Source of the DNA: Amycolatopsis taiwanensis DSM 45107
GTDB taxonomy: Bacteria; Actinomycetota; Actinomycetes; Mycobacteriales; Pseudonocardiaceae
Assembly (NCBI RefSeq): GCF_000519205.1
Contig: NZ_KI912600.1
Span: forward strand, 1 to 64,000
Length of the DNA stretch: 64,000 nt
Direction: 5' to 3'
Shown: one piece after another, positions 8,377 through 19,743 of the stretch
How the letters are laid out: the number at the start of each line of letters is the position of its first letter
Numbering within the stretch: position 1 is the first letter of the stretch
Translations under genes and position numbers: made by a program
The notes under the pieces: model-generated
Database searches by the model: none
What the model was told of the DNA's origin: nothing
What the model saw: the letters and a program-made list of their open reading frames with translations, nothing else

Positions 8377-8483
8377 TTCATAAGTCGCATGCACGCTGAC
8401 GGTGCCGACGGAACGGAACACGCACCGACTCCGACTGCGGTTCCGCGATCCAGTTCGGACACCTCAGCAGGCAAGCTGTTCGG

Positions 8484-8535
8484 CCGACCGCCCCACGGTG
8501 CTACGCATGGATGTGCAACACCGTGGGGCGGTCGG
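8484..8535. terminator. Hairpin terminator with the decarboxylase stop codon in its loop
   Basis: A perfect 17-bp inverted repeat (arms 8484-8500 and 8519-8535, 18-base loop). The right arm is coding sequence for the last residues of the ThDP enzyme, and the stop (8501-8503) is in the loop. It would serve both convergent genes. Confidence 0.75.
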
Positions 8536-10084
8536 CGGCGAATGCGGCTGTCACCGCGTGAGTAAGGGCCGCGGGGCCTGACACGTGTTCGCCGTGGCAT
8601 CCCATCGATCGGGCCAACGCGGGGAAGTCGATGGACGCAAGGTCGACCGCGACCGGAGTTTCACCGCGCTCGCGCATCTCGTTGCGGATCTCGCCGTAGC
8701 CACCGTTGTCCACCACGAGCACCGGTAGCGCAAGCCCGAGTTGGGCCGCGGCGGCCAACTCTGCCACGGTGAACATGACGCCTCCATCGCCGAGAAGGGC
8801 CATGACCGACGCTTCGGGATCGGCGAGTTTGGCGCCGATCGCGGCAGGCAGGCCGTAACCCAGGGTGCCTCCCCCGGTGGGATAGAGAAATCCGGCGGGG
8901 CGGCGCACAGTGAGCCCGGACAGCGCACCGTAGTAGCAGGCCATCGTGCTGTCGCCGGCGACCACAGTGGACCTTTGCATCAGCGGAGCCAATGCGTCCA
9001 GGATTTCGCGATAGAGTGCACCTTCCCGCGCCGCGTCAGCTCGCAGTTCGGTTCGTGATCGGGCGGATCGTTCGGCGCCCGCCCGGTCCGCGCGTGGACG
9101 ATCGGCCAAACGCGTCAACAGCGCGTCGATCGTGATGGCGGCGTCGCCGAGCAACCGGACCTGCGGGTCGGCATTCGTAGTGAGCGCGCCTGGGTCGACG
9201 TCGATCCGCACCAGCGTGCCGGCGGGCGAAAGCGGTCCATACCACAAATCCGAGGGCGCCAACTCCGTGCCGACCGCAAGAACCACGTCGCTGTCCGCCA
9301 CCAGCGCTCGTACCGACGGCTGGTGCAGTCCTGCGCCCACCGCCAGCGAGTGTGCCTCGTCGAACACGCCCTTGCCGTTGGCGCTCGTCACCACCGGTGC
9401 GTCCAAGCTCTCGGCGAGCGCGCACAGCGGCGCGGCCGCGCCCCGTGCCCCACCTCCCGCGATGATCATTGGCCGGCGAGCCCCCATCAGCACGTCCATC
9501 GCCGCGTCCAGCGCCTCCGCCGCGGGCATTCCCGCCGCCCGGGGCAGCGGATCGACCGGGGCAACGGCTGCCACGGCAGCCAGCAGATCATGCGGGATCT
9601 CCAGATAGGCGGGGCGGGGGCGCCCGGACAGCATCGCCGCGAACGCGGCCGCGACCGCCTCGGGTATTTCCGCCACCGAGTTCACCCGATGGGCGTGCGC
9701 CAGGAGGGACGCCATCGCAGCACGCTGGTCACGCACCTCGTGCAACTGCCCGTTGCCCAGACCGCGATGATCGGTGGGCGGGCCTGGGGCGACGAACAGC
9801 ACCGGCACCGAGTCCGACCAGGCCTGCGCGGCCGCGGCGGAACAGTTCAGGATCGCCGGCCCGGAAGTCGTCACGCAGACTCCCGGGCGGCCGCTCACCC
9901 TGGCGTAACCGTCGGCCGCGTATCCGGCACCCTGCTCGTGCCGGGTGAGCACGGTGCGCACGCCCATCTCGCTCAGTGCGGAGAAGACCGGGAGGTTATG
10001 GGTGCCGGGGATTCCGAACACTGTGTCCACTCCATGCCGGCACAATCCGTCAACCAACGCGCGGCCACCGGTACACCGCCTCAT
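8501..10084 (-). CDS. Thiamine diphosphate-dependent 2-oxo acid decarboxylase-like enzyme
   Basis: A ThDP enzyme of 527 residues. The catalytic Glu50 lies in TRHEQGAGYAADGYAR, and the central nucleotide-like domain follows. The ThDP/metal motif begins GDGG near 431 and ends in DNGGYGE. The N-terminal half (GNGQLHEVRDQRAAM, RPAYLEIP) resembles AruI-type 5-guanidino-2-oxopentanoate decarboxylases more than true acetolactate synthases. ATG 10084 is preferred over 10141 because GGAGAGGACAGGGCG precedes it and the extra 19 residues look non-conserved. It follows the amino acid dehydrogenase gene by 71 bp on the same strand, which suits decarboxylation of the 2-oxo acid that enzyme makes. The substrate is uncertain. 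Confidence 0.85.
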   Translation of the reverse strand: MRRCTGGRALVDGLCRHGVDTVFGIPGTHNLPVFSALSEMGVRTVLTRHEQGAGYAADGYARVSGRPGVCVTTSGPAILNCSAAAAQAWSDSVPVLFVAPGPPTDHRGLGNGQLHEVRDQRAAMASLLAHAHRVNSVAEIPEAVAAAFAAMLSGRPRPAYLEIPHDLLAAVAAVAPVDPLPRAAGMPAAEALDAAMDVLMGARRPMIIAGGGARGAAAPLCALAESLDAPVVTSANGKGVFDEAHSLAVGAGLHQPSVRALVADSDVVLAVGTELAPSDLWYGPLSPAGTLVRIDVDPGALTTNADPQVRLLGDAAITIDALLTRLADRPRADRAGAERSARSRTELRADAAREGALYREILDALAPLMQRSTVVAGDSTMACYYGALSGLTVRRPAGFLYPTGGGTLGYGLPAAIGAKLADPEASVMALLGDGGVMFTVAELAAAAQLGLALPVLVVDNGGYGEIRNEMRERGETPVAVDLASIDFPALARSMGCHGEHVSGPAALTHAVTAAFAADRPTVLHIHA

Positions 10085-10155
10085 CGCCCTGTCCTCTCCA
10101 ACGTCGTTGTTCTGATTCGGTCGACTGTTGTGCGCTGCCATGCCGGCTACCGGAA

Positions 10156-11388
10156 TCAGTGTTGGTCACCAAGATGGCCGAAGTGCGTCGTCAGGTCCGT
10201 CAAGCGCTCGGTGGCCATGGCGAAGGCCGCACTGCGCGGACTGACCCCCTCCCGTTCCGCGCGCGTGAGCGTCTGGCGGCTGAGGGTCCCGATGCGATCG
10301 GCGATCTTGGCGAACGACTGCCCGGCGCTGCCGTCGATGTCGCCGAACAGAACCCACCACCACCACACGTTCGTACCCGAGTTGGCCAGGAAGTCCGGCA
10401 TGATGGTGATTCCACGCTCCGTCAGCCGCTCCTCCGCTTCCGGCGTGATGGGCATGTTCGCCGCCTCCGCGATGACACGGGCCTGGACCCGGTCCTGGTT
10501 GCCGGAATGGATGCAGTAGGACATCGCCGCCGGCACGAGCAGGTCGGCGGGAACGTCCAACCAGCGCTCACCGGACTCCACGCGATCGCTGTCGCGCAAC
10601 TCCGCGCGGTTCACCGCCCCACCGCGCCCCCTGGTCAGCAAGAGCCGCTCGACGTCCAGGCCGTCCGGGTTGGTGACCACTCCCTGAACATCGGCGATCC
10701 CGACCACGCGGACTCCGGCACGCGCGAGATACCGGGCGGCCGCTCCGCCCATCGAACCGAATCCCTGCACGAACGCCGTGGTTTCGGCCGGATCCAGCTG
10801 TCGGTGCCGAAGCGCGGCGAGCGCGGCTTCGGCCACGCCGAAGCCGCCGACCAGCTCATCCAGCGCAACACCGTCGACCTGGGTGCTGAAAGCGCTTTCC
10901 ATGCGCACCTTGGCGGCATCGAGATCGGCCACGACGCGGTGGGCGGCCTGCACCGAGCTGGTCAGGCCGATGCGGTCGATCAGCCGGTCAACCGTGTCCT
11001 GCTGCACCCCGAAGTCCTCACCCATCGTCCAGCGCTGCTCGATCAGCGGAGCCATGGCCGCGAGGTAGCGCTCGAGCACGCCTTCGGCGTCCGGGTGGTA
11101 CGGGTCGAAGTCGATTCCTCCCTTGGCCCCGCCCAGCGGCACGTAGTGGCCGCCCGGCTCGTAGTGGAGGGCCTCTTTCAGGGTCATTCCCCTGGCCAGC
11201 CCGCGCACCTCCGTCATGGTGCATCCCGCGCGCATCCGCAGGCCACCACTGCAAAGACCCCGGACCAGGCGATCGATCACCAGGTACCCGGTCGCGCTCG
11301 ATTCCGTGTCGTGCCAGGTGATCTCGAAGAACGGTGCGTCCGCGGCTGCGGTTTCCGCGGACACTTCGTGGGGCAGGCTGAGCGTCAA
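10156..11388 (-). CDS. Glu/Leu/Phe/Val-type amino acid dehydrogenase
   Basis: A protein of 410 residues. The dimerisation/catalytic domain carries MTLKEA and the active-site motif LGGAKGGIDFDP (Lys89), with the acidic TMGEDFGVQQ where the catalytic Asp is expected. The Rossmann domain carries FVQGFGSMGG near 210. The family oxidatively deaminates an L-amino acid to a 2-oxo acid with NAD(P). It starts with TTG at 11388, behind GGAGG 5 bases upstream. That ribosome binding site lies inside a 19-bp inverted repeat, so translation may be controlled. It sits between a TetR gene and the ThDP decarboxylase on the same strand. The specificity (glutamate, branched-chain, aromatic or other) is not readable. 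Confidence 0.87.
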   Translation of the reverse strand: MTLSLPHEVSAETAAADAPFFEITWHDTESSATGYLVIDRLVRGLCSGGLRMRAGCTMTEVRGLARGMTLKEALHYEPGGHYVPLGGAKGGIDFDPYHPDAEGVLERYLAAMAPLIEQRWTMGEDFGVQQDTVDRLIDRIGLTSSVQAAHRVVADLDAAKVRMESAFSTQVDGVALDELVGGFGVAEAALAALRHRQLDPAETTAFVQGFGSMGGAAARYLARAGVRVVGIADVQGVVTNPDGLDVERLLLTRGRGGAVNRAELRDSDRVESGERWLDVPADLLVPAAMSYCIHSGNQDRVQARVIAEAANMPITPEAEERLTERGITIMPDFLANSGTNVWWWWVLFGDIDGSAGQSFAKIADRIGTLSRQTLTRAEREGVSPRSAAFAMATERLTDLTTHFGHLGDQH

Positions 11389-11390
11389 CT

Positions 11391-11438
11391 TCGCCTCCGT
11401 TACTAACTGAGCAGTCAGACAGTTAGTAACGGAGGCGA
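11391..11438 (-). promoter_or_regulatory. 19-bp inverted repeat enclosing the dehydrogenase ribosome binding site
   Basis: Perfect arms 11391-11409 (TCGCCTCCGTTACTAACTG) and 11420-11438 are separated by 10 bases. In the minus-strand transcript the 3' arm holds GGAGG, the ribosome binding site of the dehydrogenase, and the 5' arm is its exact complement starting 10 bases after the TetR stop. The palindrome CTGA-GCAG-TCAG (11407-11418) straddles the tip. It could be an RNA switch, a terminator/attenuator, an operator or a combination. Confidence 0.7.
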
Positions 11439-11448
11439 GGCTCTCCCG

Positions 11449-12048
11449 TCAAGGAGTGACGCCCAGTTCCGCGGCCAGAGCGGTCTTGGTCCAGTTGTCC
11501 ACATCAGCGCGCGAGACGGCTTCGTCGAGTGCGGTCCGCTGCACGGCCAAGCCGTCGAGCATCGCGGTGATCCGCCATGCCGCACCACGCGGGTCGGCCG
11601 TGGAGAACTCGCCCGCCGCCACACCCTGTGCGATCAGGTCGGTGATGACCGCCCGCCACCGGTTGTCGAGCACCCGGATGACCGCGCGCAATTCGGTGTG
11701 GTGCAGAGAGGCGGCCCAGCCCTCGATCCACAGCCGCCAGCTCAGCGCGTCCCCGGTCGGCCCGTACTCGTGCAGGGCGGAAAGGAGCCGCTGGGTGGTA
11801 CTGCCGGCTTCGGAGGCAAGCAACTCGTCCAGCCGGTTGAGATCGCGCTCGGTGGCGTACCGGAACGCGTCGACGATGAGCTTGTCGAGCGACTCGAAGT
11901 GGTAGAACACCAGCGCCGGACTGACGCCGAGCCGGGACGCCACATCGGCACCGCGGAGCCCCTTGATTCCCTGCTCCGCGATCAGTTCTCCGACGGCCGC
12001 CAGGATCTCCTCGCGACGCGCACCTGCGCTCTTCTTGCCCCTGGCCAT
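11449..12048 (-). CDS. TetR/AcrR-family repressor
   Basis: A protein of 199 residues. The TetR helix-turn-helix (about 10-55) includes EEILAAVGELIAEQGIKG, ADVASRLGVSPALVFYHF and ESLDKLIVDAF. The helical ligand-binding domain carries WRLWIEGWAASLHH. ATG 12048 follows the sense of the dehydrogenase and decarboxylase genes and is divergent from the APC permease (133-bp gap). A palindrome at 12114-12129 sits in that gap. The expected role is repression of both divergent transcription units, relieved by the amino acid or a breakdown product. Confidence 0.9.
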   Translation of the reverse strand: MARGKKSAGARREEILAAVGELIAEQGIKGLRGADVASRLGVSPALVFYHFESLDKLIVDAFRYATERDLNRLDELLASEAGSTTQRLLSALHEYGPTGDALSWRLWIEGWAASLHHTELRAVIRVLDNRWRAVITDLIAQGVAAGEFSTADPRGAAWRITAMLDGLAVQRTALDEAVSRADVDNWTKTALAAELGVTP

Positions 12049-12113
12049 GCCGACGAAGTTACCCGAGGGGGTTGACACGGTGTGACCGCTGTCCCAGACT
12101 CTGCGCACACTAT

Positions 12114-12129
12114 CTGATTGATCAGTCAG
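12114..12129. promoter_or_regulatory. TetR-type operator between regulator and APC permease
   Basis: CTGATTGATCAGTCAG is a 16-base near-perfect palindrome around TGATCA with one mismatch. It also contains CTGA-N4-TCAG (12114-12125). It sits in the divergent promoter region of the TetR and permease genes, the classical position for a dual operator. Confidence 0.6.
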
Positions 12130-12181
12130 TAATGACGGCCCGGCGCACCGCCACGAGCATCCCCAATGACGAGGAGGATCC

Positions 12182-13762
12182 GTGCCCGACCAGATCACCG
12201 CCGATGGTTCCGATTTCCTGCAGGTGGACAGGACCAAACTCAAGCGCGGGTTGCGGCGGCTGGATGCCTTCTTCGTGCTCCTGTGTTCGCTCGTCGGCTT
12301 GGACACGATCGGATCGCTGGCCGCCGCCGGCCACGAGGCGTTCACCTGGCTGCTGATCCTGTCCGTCGCCTTCTTCATCCCGTACGGGTTGATCGTGGCC
12401 GAGCTGAGCGCCACGTTTCCTCTGGAAGGAGGCCTGTACACCTGGTTGCGCCTGGCGTTCGGCAAATCCCTCGCCGGCGTGGTGCAAGCCGTGTACTGGT
12501 TGTCGAATCCGGTATGGGTCGGCGGCACGCTGTGCGTGGTGGCGATGGAGACCTTCGCCAAGTTCGTCCATCCGCTACCTGGTTTCTGGAGCTATGTCGC
12601 GGGTCTGGTGTTCATCTGGGCGGGTGTGCTCTCCACGTCGGCTCCGGTCCGCCTCGGACGGTGGGTTCCGGTGGTGGGCGCCTGGGCCAGGATCGTGCTC
12701 CTCGGGTTCTTCTTCGTGTCCACTGTGGTCTACGGCGTCAGCCGCGGAACCCAGCCCTTGCACGGGGCCGACTTCGCCCCCACCTACGTCGGGTTCATCG
12801 CACTCGTACCGGTCATCGTCTTCACCTTCGTCGGCTTCGAGGTGTCCAGTTCCGCGGCGGAAGAGATGGAGCAACCACAGCGCACCATCCCACTCGGCGT
12901 GCTGCGCTCGGGGGTGCTGTCGTTCGTGATGGTCGCCGCGCCGATCGCGGGGATCCTGCTGGTCCTGCCCGGTGACCAGGTCACCGGGCTTGGTGGGTTC
13001 ATCGACGCGGCGAAGGCGGTTTTCACCGTCTACGGCGGTGAAGTGCTTCCCGATGGAACCGTCGAGCTGACCGGATTCGGCGCCGTGGTCGGTGTGATCT
13101 CGGCGGTGGGACTCATCGTGGCCCTGTTCACCAGCGGCGTGTCGTGGGCAATGGGCGAATGCCGCGCACAGGCCACAGCGTGTGCCGACGGTACGGGCCC
13201 GCGGTTCTTCGGCGTGATTTCCGCCAAACACGGCACCCCGGTCCGGATCAACATGCTCTCCGGTGTCCTCGCGACGGGCGTCATGGTCGCCGCGTTCAAC
13301 TTCACCAACGGCGACACCGGGAAGTACTTCAGCGCCGGGCTGAACCTCGCGATTTCCCTGACGATGCTCGCCTACCTGTTCCTGTTCCTCTGTCTCCCGG
13401 TACTGCGCCGCAAGTTCCCGGACGCGCCCCGGCCGTTCCGGATTCCGGGCGGGCGCCTGGGCGTCTGGGCCGCGTCGATCCCCACCACGGCCATCGTCGC
13501 TTACACGTTGCTGCAACTGATCTGGCCGGGGCTGGGTTTGGGCTGGTTCGGCACGGGCGGCCAGTCGGACGACGCGTTGCCGAGCGGTTTCGCGGATCAG
13601 CGCTGGCCCTACACCCTCGCCCAAGTCGTGCCACTCGCCGCGTTGCTCCTGATCGGCGTTGCGTTCGTCGCTCTCGGTCGCCGGCAAACTCGCGGCGCCG
13701 TCCCGGCACGCACTCGGTCCGAAGGCACCGAGCCGGTCGGCTCGCGAACATCATCCGAGTGA
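12182..13762 (+). CDS. APC-superfamily amino acid permease
   Basis: A protein of 526 residues with about 12 transmembrane segments. The first span region (FFVLLCSLVGLDTIGSLAAAG) and the FTFVGFEVSSSAAEEM helix, followed by TIPLGVLRSGV, are typical of the amino acid/polyamine/organocation superfamily. The C-terminal tail (about 490-526) is hydrophilic. GTG 12182 has GGAGG a few bases upstream. It is divergent from the TetR-dehydrogenase-decarboxylase operon with a shared operator, so it probably imports the amino acid those enzymes use. Substrate identity is inference. Confidence 0.9.
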   Translation: MPDQITADGSDFLQVDRTKLKRGLRRLDAFFVLLCSLVGLDTIGSLAAAGHEAFTWLLILSVAFFIPYGLIVAELSATFPLEGGLYTWLRLAFGKSLAGVVQAVYWLSNPVWVGGTLCVVAMETFAKFVHPLPGFWSYVAGLVFIWAGVLSTSAPVRLGRWVPVVGAWARIVLLGFFFVSTVVYGVSRGTQPLHGADFAPTYVGFIALVPVIVFTFVGFEVSSSAAEEMEQPQRTIPLGVLRSGVLSFVMVAAPIAGILLVLPGDQVTGLGGFIDAAKAVFTVYGGEVLPDGTVELTGFGAVVGVISAVGLIVALFTSGVSWAMGECRAQATACADGTGPRFFGVISAKHGTPVRINMLSGVLATGVMVAAFNFTNGDTGKYFSAGLNLAISLTMLAYLFLFLCLPVLRRKFPDAPRPFRIPGGRLGVWAASIPTTAIVAYTLLQLIWPGLGLGWFGTGGQSDDALPSGFADQRWPYTLAQVVPLAALLLIGVAFVALGRRQTRGAVPARTRSEGTEPVGSRTSSE

Positions 13763-13858
13763 CAACGGACTCGCGGTTTCCCGCAGTCCCAGGAGAATCC
13801 GCCCGGAGGGCGCAGCGGGGCTCGTCGACGCACCAGCGCCCTGCGGCCCCTCCTCGCC

Positions 13859-13886
13859 GGCCGGCCCGGACTGCGCTCGGCCGGCC
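13859..13886. terminator. Possible terminator after the APC permease
   Basis: GGCCGGCC arms at 13859-13866 and 13879-13886 with a 12-base loop, about 100 bases after the permease stop. The arms are self-complementary, so the assignment is weak. Confidence 0.35.
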
Positions 13887-13934
13887 CATTGACAACGTGT
13901 GGCAACGCACTCAGACTGTTCGTACGGCGTCGAT

Positions 13935-13950
13935 TAACTGACGGGTCAAT
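13935..13950. promoter_or_regulatory. TetR-type operator upstream of the aldehyde dehydrogenase operon
   Basis: TAACTGACGGGTCAAT lies about 45 bases before the aldehyde dehydrogenase start. Its ACTGACGGGT core is identical to the site at 7650-7659 and fits the looser CTGA-N4-TCA(G/A) pattern. This would place the aldehyde dehydrogenase operon under one of the local TetR proteins. Confidence 0.5.
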
Positions 13951-13994
13951 TATCAAACCGCCGCTTCTGGTCCGCACCGTGAGGTTGATTGCTC

Positions 13995-15380
13995 ATGCCC
14001 CTGCCACACCCGACACAGCCCGCCTATCAGGTCGTCGATCCCGCGACCGGTGAGCTGGTCGAGTCCTTCCCATACGCCACCGATGCCGAGGTCGGTGAGA
14101 TCCTGGCTACCTCGCGGTCGGCGTACCTCGACTGGCGAGACCGCGCCCTCGCCGAGCGCACGGATCTCATCCGCCGAGCCGGGGCCAGGTTGCTCGACCG
14201 CGCGCACGAACTGGCCGAGACGATGCGGCTGGAGATGGGCAAGCCTGCCGCCGAAGGGGTCGAGGAGATCGAGTACTGCGCGTCGATCTTCGATTACTAC
14301 GTCGACGAAGGCCGTGGACTGCTTGCGGACGAGGAACTTCCGACCCGCGGTGAAGGCCGCGCGATCGTGCAGCACCGCCCGATCGGGCCCCTGCTTGGCG
14401 TCATGCCGTGGAACTATCCGTGCTACCAGGTCGCGCGGTTCGTGGTTCCGAATCTCGTGCTGGGCAACACCGTGATCATCAAGCACGCCGAGTCGGTCCC
14501 GCGCACCGCCCGCGCGCTCGAGCAGGTCATGCTCGACGCCGGCCTGCCCCACGGGGCCTACCTCAACGTGTTCGCCACCCACGAGCAGGTCGAAACCATC
14601 ATCGCGGATCCGCGGGTCCAGGGCGTGTCGCTGACGGGATCCGAACGCGCGGGTTCGGTCGTCGCCGCGGCAGCCGGGCGCCACCTGAAGAAATGCGTGC
14701 TCGAACTCGGCGGCTCGGACCCGTTCATCGTGCTCGACTCCGCGGATGTGCCCGCCATGGCGGACCTGGCGTGGCAGACGCGGATCCACAACAACGGGCA
14801 GGCCTGCAATTCGAACAAACGCATGATCGTGATGGACGAAATCTACGACGAGTTCGTGGCCGCGCTCGTGGCCAAGGCCGAGGCTGTCGAGGACACCGCG
14901 CACCCCCCGCTGGCCTCCCGCGCGGCGGCGGAGCACCTCGCCGCCCAGGTCGACGATGCCATCGCCAAGGGCGCGCGCCTGCTGGCCGGTGGTGTCCTGG
15001 CGCAGGACGGGTCGGCTCGCTACACCCCCGCCGTCCTGGTGGGTGTCACCGAGGGGATGCGTGCCTACCACGAAGAGCTGTTCGGGCCGGTGGCCGTCGT
15101 CTATCGCGTGCTGCACGACGATCACGCGGTCGAATTGGCCAATTCCTCCGCGTACGGGCTCGGTGGAGCCGTCTTCAGCACCGATCCCGAGCGGGCGCGC
15201 CGCGTCGCGGAGCGATTGGAGATCGGTATGGCAAACGTCAACACCCCGTCCGGAGACGGACCCGAACTGCCGTTCGGCGGCGTCAAGCGTTCCGGCTTCG
15301 GCCGGGAACTGGGCCCGGCCGGAATGAGCGAGTTCGTGAACAAGCGGCTCGTCTACACGGCGGCGAACCCACATGCCTGA
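13995..15380 (+). CDS. NAD(P)-dependent aldehyde dehydrogenase (succinate-semialdehyde dehydrogenase-like)
   Basis: An aldehyde dehydrogenase of 461 residues, the short form typical of SSADH/GabD-type enzymes. It has the MPWNYP cofactor motif, the general-base Glu in LELGGSDPF (about 237), and the catalytic Cys in NNGQACNSNKR (about 270). The C-terminal PFGGVKRSGFGRELG follows. It oxidises an aldehyde to the carboxylate in the cytoplasm. ATG 13995 is chosen over TTG 13989. It is first in an operon with acyl-CoA synthetase and acyl-CoA dehydrogenase genes, so its acid product is probably activated to a CoA ester. The specific aldehyde is unknown. Confidence 0.9.
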   Translation: MPLPHPTQPAYQVVDPATGELVESFPYATDAEVGEILATSRSAYLDWRDRALAERTDLIRRAGARLLDRAHELAETMRLEMGKPAAEGVEEIEYCASIFDYYVDEGRGLLADEELPTRGEGRAIVQHRPIGPLLGVMPWNYPCYQVARFVVPNLVLGNTVIIKHAESVPRTARALEQVMLDAGLPHGAYLNVFATHEQVETIIADPRVQGVSLTGSERAGSVVAAAAGRHLKKCVLELGGSDPFIVLDSADVPAMADLAWQTRIHNNGQACNSNKRMIVMDEIYDEFVAALVAKAEAVEDTAHPPLASRAAAEHLAAQVDDAIAKGARLLAGGVLAQDGSARYTPAVLVGVTEGMRAYHEELFGPVAVVYRVLHDDHAVELANSSAYGLGGAVFSTDPERARRVAERLEIGMANVNTPSGDGPELPFGGVKRSGFGRELGPAGMSEFVNKRLVYTAANPHA

Positions 15381-15450
15381 CCCGCTCGAGAGCATCGATC
15401 AACCCGACCCGGCAGAGTCCCCCGCTATCCCGGAATCCAGGAGGCCATCC

Positions 15451-17530
15451 GTGTCATTTCCCCAGGCCTTCACCGACCCGTCGTCCGTCGCCGTCGTCGG
15501 CGCCACCGAGGACCACGCCAAATGGGGCTACTGGCTCGCCACCGGAGCCCTCGCGGGAGCCGATCGACGGAAGGTGTGGTTGGTCAACCGCCGCGCCAGG
15601 CAGGTCCTCGGCCACCCGTGCTACCCGGCGGTGAGCGATTTGCCGGGCACCCCCGCCCTCGTCGTGCTGTGCGTGCCGGCCGAGCACGTCCGATCGGTTG
15701 TCCGGGACGCGCTCGCGAAGGGATGCCGCGCGTTCCTGGGGATCACCGCGGGGCTCGGCGCCGACGAGGACGAGCTCGCCGCGATGCTGAGCCGGGCAGG
15801 CGCACGGATGATCGGGCCGAACAGCCTGGGGCTGTTCAACGGTGCCACGAACCTCCGGCTCGCCTGGGGAAACTTCACTCCCGGGAGTCTCGCGATCGTC
15901 TCGCAGAGCGGTCAGCTCGGCTCCGAGATCGCCGGCCTCGGCGCACGAGCCGGATTGGGCGTGTCGCGGTTCTACTCGATCGGAAACCAGCTCGATCTGG
16001 GGGCGGCCGACGTACTCGAATCGCTCATCGACGACGAGTACACCACGACGGTGGCGCTCTATCTGGAAAGCTTCGCCAACGGAGCACGCATCACCAAGGC
16101 ATTGAAGGACCTCCGCCTCGCCGGCAAGCACGCGCTGGTGCTCACCACCGGCGCCAGCGAAGGCAGCCGCCGGCTCGCGCGATCCCACACCGGGTCGATG
16201 ACCTCGGCACTCGACGTCGTCGACGCAGCGTGCCGCGCCGCGGGAGCCCTCCGCGTCTCGACGCCGCGCGAACTCGTCGACTTGGCCCGCGTCCTCGACG
16301 CAACCGCACCACCAAGCGGACGCCGTGTGGCCATCGTCAGCGACAGCGGCGGTCAGGGCGGGATCGCCACCGACATCGCCGCGTCCCAGGGACTCCTTAC
16401 CCCGGTCTTCACCGGCCGGCTGCAAACCCGTCTTTCTGCCCTGCTCCCCGCCACGGCGGCGGTGTCCAATCCGATCGACCTCGCGGGCGCGGGGGAAGCG
16501 GATCTCGAGGTCTATGCGAAGGTCGTCGAACTGCTGGCCGCCTCCGGTGAGGTCGACTCGATCGTCATGTCGGGATACCTCGGCTGCTACGGCGAAGACT
16601 CCCCGAGCATCTCCAGCGCCGAGCTCGCCGTCATCGATCGTCTCGGCCGGCAGACCGGCAACGCGCACGTGCCCTTGGTCGTGCACAGCATGAGCGCGGC
16701 CTCGCCCGCGGTCGCTCGCATGTGGGAGCACCGCATCCCGGCCTTCGACACCATCGACGCCACCCTCGGCACGCTGGGCCGAGCGGTCCGGCTGAGCGGG
16801 AATCCCGGCCGTGGCCTGGCGACGACGCGAATCGCCACAGCTGCCCCGGCATCCGGCTACTGGTCGGCTCGACAGTTCCTGCTGGCACAAGGCATCGCGA
16901 TGCCCCAGGCGAGACGAGCCACCGACGCCGGCGAGCTCGCGGCGGCCTGCGGGTCCCTGCAACCGCCGCTGGTGCTCAAGGCCGACTGGATCGAGCACAA
17001 GAGCGAACACGAAGCCATCAGGACCGGACTGAGCCGGGACACCGCCGTGGCGGCGTTCAACGAGATGTCCGAGCGGCTCGGCCCGGGGAACTACGTCGTC
17101 GAGGAGCAGGACACTCGGCGAGGTGTCGTCGAGATGCTGATCGGCGCTCGCCAGGACCGTGACTTCGGTCCCACGGTGGCCGTGGGCTACGGCGGGGTCC
17201 AGGCCGAGCTCTGGCGAGACGTGTCCGTCGAGCTGGCACCGGTCGACCGGCGCACGGCGGCCGGAATGCTCGACCGGTTGCGGTCGCGTCAGTTGCTCGA
17301 CGGCTGGCGAGGGCAGCCGCCAGCCGACATCGAGGCGCTGATCGACGCGATCGTCATCCTGTCCGAAGCGATCGCGAGCAACCCCGGTGTGGACGACATC
17401 GAGGTGAACCCGATCCGGGTCGGACCCGACGGTGCCCTCGCTGTAGACGCACTCGTTGTCACCCGTTCCACACCAGCAGCCTCCGGGGTGAACGGCCATC
17501 GGGGAATCACGAAGAAAGAGGAGAAATCGC

Positions 17531-17547
<17 letters not shown>
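15451..17547 (+). CDS. NDP-forming acyl-CoA synthetase (acetate--CoA ligase family)
   Basis: A fused-subunit ligase of 698 residues. The N-terminal CoA-binding Rossmann domain has SSVAVVGATED. The succinyl-CoA-synthetase-like domains carry IVSQSGQLGSE and the phosphohistidine motif SHTGSM (about His246). The C-terminal ATP-grasp half has PLVLKADWIEHKSE and DDIEVNPIRV. The family converts a carboxylate, CoA and ATP to acyl-CoA, ADP and phosphate. GTG 15451 is chosen because AGGAGG lies 6 bases upstream; ATG 15373, overlapping the aldehyde dehydrogenase, is open but has no such site. It lies between the aldehyde dehydrogenase and acyl-CoA dehydrogenase genes. Confidence 0.88.

Positions 17548-19734
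<2,187 letters not shown>

Positions 19735-19743
<9 letters not shown>

Noticed and set aside
8501-10084. Acetolactate synthase of branched-chain amino acid biosynthesis
   Set aside because: There is no regulatory subunit or ilv neighbour. The N-terminal half looks like 2-oxo acid decarboxylases of the AruI type, and the gene context is degradative.
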